In this document: positions 58,764 to 64,000 of the stretch, piece after piece
Layout of the letters: each line of letters opens with the position of its first letter
Numbering within the stretch: the stretch's first letter is position 1
Assembly (NCBI GenBank): GCA_934129895.1
Contig: CAKOWY010000001.1
Coordinates: forward strand, 558,001 to 622,000
Direction: 5' to 3'
Origin: an uncultured Clostridia bacterium
GTDB taxonomy: Bacteria; Bacillota; Clostridia; TANB77; CAG-508
Length of the DNA: 64,000 nt
Translations under genes and position numbers: made by a program
The notes under the pieces: model-generated
The model's database searches: none
The model's input: only the letters and a program-made list of their open reading frames with translations
What the model was told of the DNA's origin: nothing

Positions 58764-59636
58764 TTATTTTTCAATCTTCTCCCAACGTCCATATATTCCA
58801 CATGGTAACACTAACTTTGAGTTTTCCATTGGTAAACCAATCTCTCCTGATGTAACTTTACCACTATGTTCTTTGTTTACTGTTAAATTTAATATATTTT
58901 CTAATACTTTGCTTGAAATTCCCGTAGTATATGAATTTATTAAGAAAAATAATGGTTCATCTGATAGTACTTTTGTACATAGCTCTACTAAATCATAAAT
59001 ATTATTTTCAAATTGCCATACTTCTCCATTTGCTCCTCTTCCATAAGATGGTGGATCCATTATTATTGCATCATACTTATTTCCTCTACGAATTTCACGA
59101 TTTACAAATTTTACAACATCATCAATTATGTATCTTACTGGTCTTTCTGCTAATCCTGATGATGCTATATTTTCTTTTGCCCAAGTTACCATTCCTTTTG
59201 AACTATCAACATGACAAACAGCCGCTCCTGCTGCTGCACATGCTACTGTTGCTCCTCCAGTATATGCAAATAAATTTAATACTTTTATTTCTTTCTTTGA
59301 ATTTCTTATTTTCTCCATCATCCAATCCCAATTTACTGCTTGTTCCGGAAATAGCCCTGTATGTTTAAATCCCATTGGTTTTATATTAAATGTTAATTCT
59401 TTATATTTTATTTGCCACTGTTGAGGCATTTTCTTATTATATTCCCATGAGCCTCCACCTGTTTTACTTCTATGATATGTTGCATTTATATTTTTCCATT
59501 TATCTGGATATAATTTATCTTTCCATATTATTTGTGGATCTGGTCTAGATAAGATTACATCTCCCCATCTTTCTAACTTTTGCCCATCTGCCATATCTAA
59601 TATTTTATATTCTTTCCAATTATTTGCTATATTCAT
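58764..59636 (-). CDS. SAM-dependent methyltransferase (RlmI/RlmK-like)
   Basis: A 290-aa class I methyltransferase of the PF10672 type, related to the 23S rRNA m5C enzyme RlmI. SAM-binding region FAYTGGATVACAAAG near residue 120 and the catalytic DPPSYGRG near 196 are seen. The PUA domain of RlmI is missing. Substrate is not certain. Confidence 0.9.
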   Translation of the reverse strand: MNIANNWKEYKILDMADGQKLERWGDVILSRPDPQIIWKDKLYPDKWKNINATYHRSKTGGGSWEYNKKMPQQWQIKYKELTFNIKPMGFKHTGLFPEQAVNWDWMMEKIRNSKKEIKVLNLFAYTGGATVACAAAGAAVCHVDSSKGMVTWAKENIASSGLAERPVRYIIDDVVKFVNREIRRGNKYDAIIMDPPSYGRGANGEVWQFENNIYDLVELCTKVLSDEPLFFLINSYTTGISSKVLENILNLTVNKEHSGKVTSGEIGLPMENSKLVLPCGIYGRWEKIEK

Positions 59637-59719
59637 TTTATTCTCCTTTTTTAATATGTATTATTATACTACAAAAGTTGTCATAATGGAAGTATTTATT
59701 TATAATTAAACATAAAAGT

Positions 59720-59752
59720 AAAAAAATATTAAGGATATAATCCTTAATATTT
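59720..59752 (-). terminator. Terminator after clpX
   Basis: Stem AATATTAAGGA / TCCTTAATATT with a 5-base loop followed by TTTTTTT on the minus strand. Confidence 0.85.
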
Positions 59753-61072
59753 TTATGCTGTTTCTTTTACATCTGTTTGTGGCTTTGATTTCTTATTAGA
59801 TACCTTGTTTGGATTTTCTATAATTTTAGGCTTTGCATTATTAGTAATTGTTTCTTTTGTAATAATACATTTTTCAATCTTTTCATTTGATGGAATATCA
59901 AACATTATATCTGTCATAACATTTTCTATAATTGAACGTAATCCTCTTGCTCCTGTTTTTCTTTCAACTGCTTTATCAACAATTGCTTCAAGCGCTTCTG
60001 GTTCAAATTCTAATTCTACACCATCAATTTCTAACAATTTTTTGTATTGTTTTACTAATGCATTTTTTGGCTCTGTTGTTATTTTTATTAATGCTTTTCT
60101 ATCTAGTTCTTTTAATGTAGCAATAATTGGCAAACGTCCTATAAATTCTGGTATCATTCCAAATTTCAATAAATCTTGTGGTAAAATTTGTTCGAATACT
60201 TCATATTTATCCATATCTTTGCTACTTTGGATTTCAGCACCAAATCCAATTGATTTTTTTCCAATTCTATCTTTTATTATATTTTCAAGTCCTTCAAAGG
60301 CTCCACCGCAAATAAATAAAATATTTGATGTATCTATTTGTATCATTTCTTGTTGTGGATGTTTTCTTCCTCCTTGAGGTGGAACTGATGCAATTGTTCC
60401 TTCTACAATTTTTAACAATGCTTGTTGAACACCTTCACCACTTACATCTCTAGTTATTGATGGATTTTCAGATTTTCTTGTAATTTTATCTATTTCATCA
60501 ATATATATAATTCCTTTTTCTGCTCTTTCTATATCTCCATCTGCAGCTTGAATTAATTTTAGAAGTATATTTTCTACATCTTCTCCAACATATCCAGCTT
60601 CTGTAAGTGTTGTAGCATCAGCAATAGCAAAAGGAACATTTAATATTTTAGCAAGTGTACTTGCTAATAATGTTTTTCCACATCCTGTTGGTCCAACTAA
60701 TAAAATATTGCTTTTTTGAATTTCAACATCATTTTCATCAACTTCTTTTTTTTCATTCATGCTTTCTTCATAAGCAACTCTTTTATAGTGATTATATACA
60801 GCTACGGCAAGAATTTTTTTAGCTTCATCTTGACCTATAACATATTCATCTAAAATCTCTTTTATTTCTTTTGGACTTGGAATTTCATCTATTTCAGCTA
60901 AAGTATATGTGTCGTCTTCTTCAGAATATTCTGAATTTATTATTTCATTACAAAGACCTATACATTCATTACAAATATATACACCAGGTCCAGCAATTAT
61001 TTTTCTAACACTATCTTGTGTTTTGTTACAAAATGAACATCTTACACTTTTTGGTACATCACTCTTTGGCAT
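59753..61072 (-). CDS. clpX: ClpX ATP-dependent unfoldase
   Basis: ClpX unfolds tagged proteins for ClpP. The 439-aa protein has the N-terminal zinc-binding domain ([17 protein letters not shown]), Walker A GPTGCGKT near residue 127, IGF loop and sensor motifs. It starts 16 bases after the clpP stop, in the classical tig-clpP-clpX order. Confidence 0.98.
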   Translation of the reverse strand: MPKSDVPKSVRCSFCNKTQDSVRKIIAGPGVYICNECIGLCNEIINSEYSEEDDTYTLAEIDEIPSPKEIKEILDEYVIGQDEAKKILAVAVYNHYKRVAYEESMNEKKEVDENDVEIQKSNILLVGPTGCGKTLLASTLAKILNVPFAIADATTLTEAGYVGEDVENILLKLIQAADGDIERAEKGIIYIDEIDKITRKSENPSITRDVSGEGVQQALLKIVEGTIASVPPQGGRKHPQQEMIQIDTSNILFICGGAFEGLENIIKDRIGKKSIGFGAEIQSSKDMDKYEVFEQILPQDLLKFGMIPEFIGRLPIIATLKELDRKALIKITTEPKNALVKQYKKLLEIDGVELEFEPEALEAIVDKAVERKTGARGLRSIIENVMTDIMFDIPSNEKIEKCIITKETITNNAKPKIIENPNKVSNKKSKPQTDVKETA

Positions 61073-61088
61073 TTATTCTCTTCCTTTC

Positions 61089-61694
61089 CTAAGCTCTTTT
61101 TGTCATTATTCCATCTATTAAACCATATTCTAATGCTTCTTCTGCTGTCATATAATTATCTCTTTCTGTATCTCTTTCTATAACATCTAATGGCTTTCCT
61201 GTTCTTTCACTTAAGAATTTATTTAATTTTTCTCTTGTACGAACTAAATGATCTGCATGAATTTTTATTTCTGTTGCTTGACCTTGTAAACCGCCACCAC
61301 CGATTAATGGTTGGTGTATCATTATTTCAGAATTTGGCATTGCAAATCTCTTTCCTTTTTCACCAGCTGTTAATAAAACTGCTCCCATACTTGCAGCAAG
61401 CCCAACACATACTGTTTCAACAGGGCATTTGATATAGTTCATTGTATCAACAATAGCCATTCCATCTGTTATTGATCCTCCAGGTGAATTTATATAAAAA
61501 TATATTTCCTTATCTGGATCTTCTGATTCCAAAAATAGCATTTGTGCAACTATTAAGCTTGATGTTGTTGGATTTACATCTTCTCCCAAATATATTATTC
61601 TATCTTTTAACAATCTTGAAAATATGTCATAAGAACGTTCTCCTTTACTTGTTTGTTCAACAACATAAGGTACTAAACTTGATTTTTCTAACAT
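61089..61694 (-). CDS. clpP: ClpP serine protease subunit
   Basis: ClpP forms the tetradecameric barrel used by ClpX and ClpC. The 201-aa protein has the catalytic Ser in GLAASMGAV (near 102), His in MIHQPLIG (near 126) and Asp further on. Start [15 protein letters not shown] with a good ribosome site (GGAGG). Confidence 0.98.
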   Translation of the reverse strand: MLEKSSLVPYVVEQTSKGERSYDIFSRLLKDRIIYLGEDVNPTTSSLIVAQMLFLESEDPDKEIYFYINSPGGSITDGMAIVDTMNYIKCPVETVCVGLAASMGAVLLTAGEKGKRFAMPNSEIMIHQPLIGGGGLQGQATEIKIHADHLVRTREKLNKFLSERTGKPLDVIERDTERDNYMTAEEALEYGLIDGIMTKRA

Positions 61695-61726
61695 TATTTT
61701 TTCCTCCTTAATTAAAATATTCTTAT

Positions 61727-61782
61727 AAAAAAAGCAAAGTTAGGCAAAGACTCTTTGAAAAAAGACATTCCCTCCTAACTTT
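61727..61782 (-). terminator. Terminator between tig and clpP
   Basis: Outer stem AAAGTTAGG / CCTAACTTT with an inner CAAAG/CTTTG hairpin, followed by TTTTTTT on the minus strand. It separates tig from clpPX, at least in part. Confidence 0.75.
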
Positions 61783-61788
61783 TTTACT

Positions 61789-63072
61789 TTATTTTATTTT
61801 TGCATTTTTTACTATGAAATCAATTGCTTTTTCTGATTCTATTCCTTCTTTTATGTAGTCTTTTAAATTATCATTATTGCTCATTTCTTCAACTTTCTTT
61901 CCATAGTTTTTAGCCATTTCTTCTAATTTTGCTTGTATTTCTTCTTCACTTGCTTCAATTTTTTCTTCTTTTCTAATTGCTTCTAAAGTTAATCTTGATT
62001 TTATTGCTTCAATTGCTTGTGGTTCATATTCTTTCTTAACTTCTTCTTCAGTTTTTCCTATCATTTTTAAATATTGTTCCATTTTTAAACCTTGATAAGA
62101 TAATCTTTGTGTAATATCTTGAAGCATGTGTTCAACTTCCATTTCTACCATTCCTGAAGGAATATCAACTTTGGCTTTTTCACATACTGCTTTTATTGCT
62201 GCTTCTTCAGTATCATATTTTGCTTTTTGTTCATTACTTTTTTCTAATTTTTCTTTTATACTTTCTTTTAATTCTTTTAATGTATCAAATTCGCTTACAT
62301 CTTTTGCGAATTCATCATCTAATGCTGGTAATTCTTTTCTTTTTATTTCATGTAATTTTACTCTAAATTTTGCATCTTTTCCAGCTAAATCTTTAGAGAA
62401 ATATTCTTCTGGGAATTTTACATTTATTTCTTTTTCTTCATCTATTTTCATTCCAACTAATTGGTCTTCAAATCCTGGAATAAATGCTCCACTTCCTATT
62501 TCTAATTCATGTCCTTCTGCTTTTCCACCTTCAAATGCAACACCATCAACAAATCCTTCAAAATCAATTGTTGCTGTATCTCCATTTTCTAATGCTCTAT
62601 CTTCTACTGTTACTAATCTTGAATTTTTTTCTTGCATTTGTTTTATTTCATTATCTATGTCTTTTTCTTCAACTGGATATTCTATTTTCTTTATTTCTAT
62701 ACCTTTATATTTTCCTAATTTTACTTCTGGTTTTACTTGAACTACTGCTGTAAATATAACATCTTTTCCTTTTTCCATTTGAACTATATCTACAGATGGT
62801 TTGCTAACAGCATCAATATTATTTTGTTCTAATGCTTCACCATAAGCTTCTGTTGCAACATCATTAAATGCATCTTCATAAAATATTTGTGCTCCGTAAT
62901 ATTTTTCAACTATATTCATTGGAGCTTTTCCTTTTCTGAATCCTGGTATATTTATATATTTAGCATTTTGAAAATATACTTTTTTCATTGCATTTTCAAA
63001 TTTTTCTGCTTCTACTGTTATTTCTAATTTTACTTCATTTGCATTTTCTGTTTTTTCAACTTTACAATTCAT
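61789..63072 (-). CDS. tig: Trigger factor
   Basis: Trigger factor is a ribosome-bound chaperone and prolyl isomerase. The 427-aa protein has the ribosome-binding signature PGFRKGKAP near residue 43, the FKBP-like domain and the C-terminal chaperone arms. Length is normal. Confidence 0.98.
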   Translation of the reverse strand: MNCKVEKTENANEVKLEITVEAEKFENAMKKVYFQNAKYINIPGFRKGKAPMNIVEKYYGAQIFYEDAFNDVATEAYGEALEQNNIDAVSKPSVDIVQMEKGKDVIFTAVVQVKPEVKLGKYKGIEIKKIEYPVEEKDIDNEIKQMQEKNSRLVTVEDRALENGDTATIDFEGFVDGVAFEGGKAEGHELEIGSGAFIPGFEDQLVGMKIDEEKEINVKFPEEYFSKDLAGKDAKFRVKLHEIKRKELPALDDEFAKDVSEFDTLKELKESIKEKLEKSNEQKAKYDTEEAAIKAVCEKAKVDIPSGMVEMEVEHMLQDITQRLSYQGLKMEQYLKMIGKTEEEVKKEYEPQAIEAIKSRLTLEAIRKEEKIEASEEEIQAKLEEMAKNYGKKVEEMSNNDNLKDYIKEGIESEKAIDFIVKNAKIK

Positions 63073-63114
63073 TTTAAATCTTCCTTTCTTGTATTGGCTT
63101 TATTTAGCTTTTAT

Positions 63115-63142
63115 ATTATATCATATTTTTTCCAATTTGCAA
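63115..63142 (-). promoter_or_regulatory. Promoter of tig
   Basis: Minus-strand TTGCAA, 16-base spacer, TATAAT, about 45 bases before the tig ATG. Confidence 0.65.
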
Positions 63143-63169
63143 GTAGTTTTCAAAGATTTTTACTTTATT

Positions 63170-63529
63170 TTAAATGATTTGTTTGATGTGATTAATTTGA
63201 CATTTTCCTTCTTTTATCAAAATCTCTATAGCATCAAATCTTATTGTAGTTTTAAATAACTTTTTATGAAACAAATATTGTGCAGCACTTTTTTCTATAT
63301 GCATTTTCTTTATTTGATTTATTGCTTCTCCAGGAGTTCCATATTTATCAGATGTCCTTGTTTTTACTTCTACAAAAATTATAGTTTCATTTTCCTTTGC
63401 TATAATATCTATTTCACCATTTTGAGTATAATAATTCATTTCTAATATTTTATATCCTTTTTTTTGCAAATAATCTCTAGCAATTTTTTCTCCTATTTTT
63501 CCAAATTTTCTTTTATTTATGTAGTTCAT
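63170..63529 (-). CDS. yraN: YraN family endonuclease-like protein (UPF0102)
   Basis: The family has a restriction-endonuclease-like fold; its cellular role is unclear. The 119-aa protein shows GEKIARDYLQKKGYKILEMN and GEIDIIAKENETIIFVEVKTRT, with the PD-(D/E)xK residues (E, D, EVK). It overlaps the dprA end by 17 bases, the common dprA-yraN pairing. Confidence 0.96.
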   Translation of the reverse strand: MNYINKRKFGKIGEKIARDYLQKKGYKILEMNYYTQNGEIDIIAKENETIIFVEVKTRTSDKYGTPGEAINQIKKMHIEKSAAQYLFHKKLFKTTIRFDAIEILIKEGKCQINHIKQII

Positions 63530-64000
63530 CTCCTTCTTTTTTCACTATATACCTTTTTCCTGGAAGTTCTTCAATTAAATTCTGTAATTGCAATAATGTA
63601 ATTTTATAACTGATTTCGCGTATTTCTTTTTTGCACTCCACAGTTATTTGATTTATATCTTTTGGATTTTCATATATTACTTTATATATTTCTAATAATT
63701 CTTCTGAAATATCTGGTAATATCATTTTAGATGTAACTTGCACTTTTTCGAATTTTATATTTTTGTATTTACTAATTATATCATCTACATTACTAACTAA
63801 TATTCCTCCTTTTTTTATTAATTCATTTGTTGTTACTCCTTTATTATTTTCCAAACTACTTGGAATACAAAATACTCTTTTTCCAAGTGTTTGAGTATAT
63901 TTTGCAGTTACACTTGTCCCACTTCTATATCCTGCTTCTACTACTAAAGTTCCAATTCCTAATGCTGCAACAATTCTATTTCTTTCAAGAAATTTTTTCG
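63513..64000 (-). CDS. dprA: DprA, 3' part (runs off the window)
   Basis: The visible 162 codons begin within the Rossmann core (FLERNRIVAALG, VVEAGYRSGTS, LGKRVFCIPSS) and continue past it into a C-terminal extension, likely the winged-helix region. It is the canonical dprA by position next to yraN. The 5' end lies beyond base 64000. Confidence 0.9.
   Translation of the reverse strand, partial: KKFLERNRIVAALGIGTLVVEAGYRSGTSVTAKYTQTLGKRVFCIPSSLENNKGVTTNELIKKGGILVSNVDDIISKYKNIKFEKVQVTSKMILPDISEELLEIYKVIYENPKDINQITVECKKEIREISYKITLLQLQNLIEELPGKRYIVKKEGDELHK

Overview
The window is low-GC DNA from an endospore-forming anaerobic Firmicute, most likely a gut-type Clostridia lineage. The evidence is the very AT-rich codon use, a NrdG radical-SAM activase (anaerobic ribonucleotide reduction), and three sporulation genes: spoVM, a spoVB-like flippase and spoIIID. 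No rRNA, tRNA, CRISPR array, insertion sequence or prophage was seen. Nearly all genes lie on the minus strand; the plus-strand exceptions are nfeD-SPFH, htrA, the spoVB-like gene and three small genes.

Layout. 1-5441: two near-identical 5' ends of a large surface protein with InlB-type repeats, flanking nrdG. 5576-14179: ftsH, tilS, a small GC-richer orphan gene, dnaB, rplI, the c-di-AMP hydrolase gdpP, mnmA. 14200-20174: a sulfur-mobilisation operon read as DtxR-like regulator, sufC, sufB, sufD, sufS, sufU, mnmA. It is interrupted by two antisense small-gene cassettes with their own promoters and terminators. 20320-22050: a cation diffusion facilitator and small membrane proteins. 22061-26354: clpC with a 51-aa leader gene, spoVM, a 48-aa membrane protein, and a divergent spoVB-like gene. 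26380-36216: pgeF, addB, holA, then murB-yvcK-glycogen debranching enzyme. 36383-42574: nfeD-SPFH, truA, cdaA, pyrimidine nucleoside phosphorylase, a pilin-like protein, rnhB. 42732-47053: htrA, a membrane protein, spoIIID, a DprA-like gene lacking a normal start codon, folD. 47128-52378: an ECF sigma factor overlapping a 1575-aa alpha-2-macroglobulin-like membrane protein. 52514-64000: ligA, a sortase, a HIT protein, a short alaS, an RluA-type synthase, a methyltransferase, clpX-clpP-tig, yraN and the 3' part of a second dprA.

How the genes work together. The suf operon couples Fe-S assembly to tRNA thiolation (MnmA) and is probably controlled by the first-gene regulator, which carries an unusual C-terminal cysteine cluster. 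CdaA and GdpP make and degrade c-di-AMP. FtsH, ClpC, ClpXP, HtrA and trigger factor form a proteostasis set; FtsH and SpoVM are functionally linked in Bacillus. The best candidates for an undescribed system are the ECF sigma / macroglobulin pair (a possible surface sensor), the three monocistronic small-gene cassettes set into intergenic slots, and the duplicated InlB-repeat gene.
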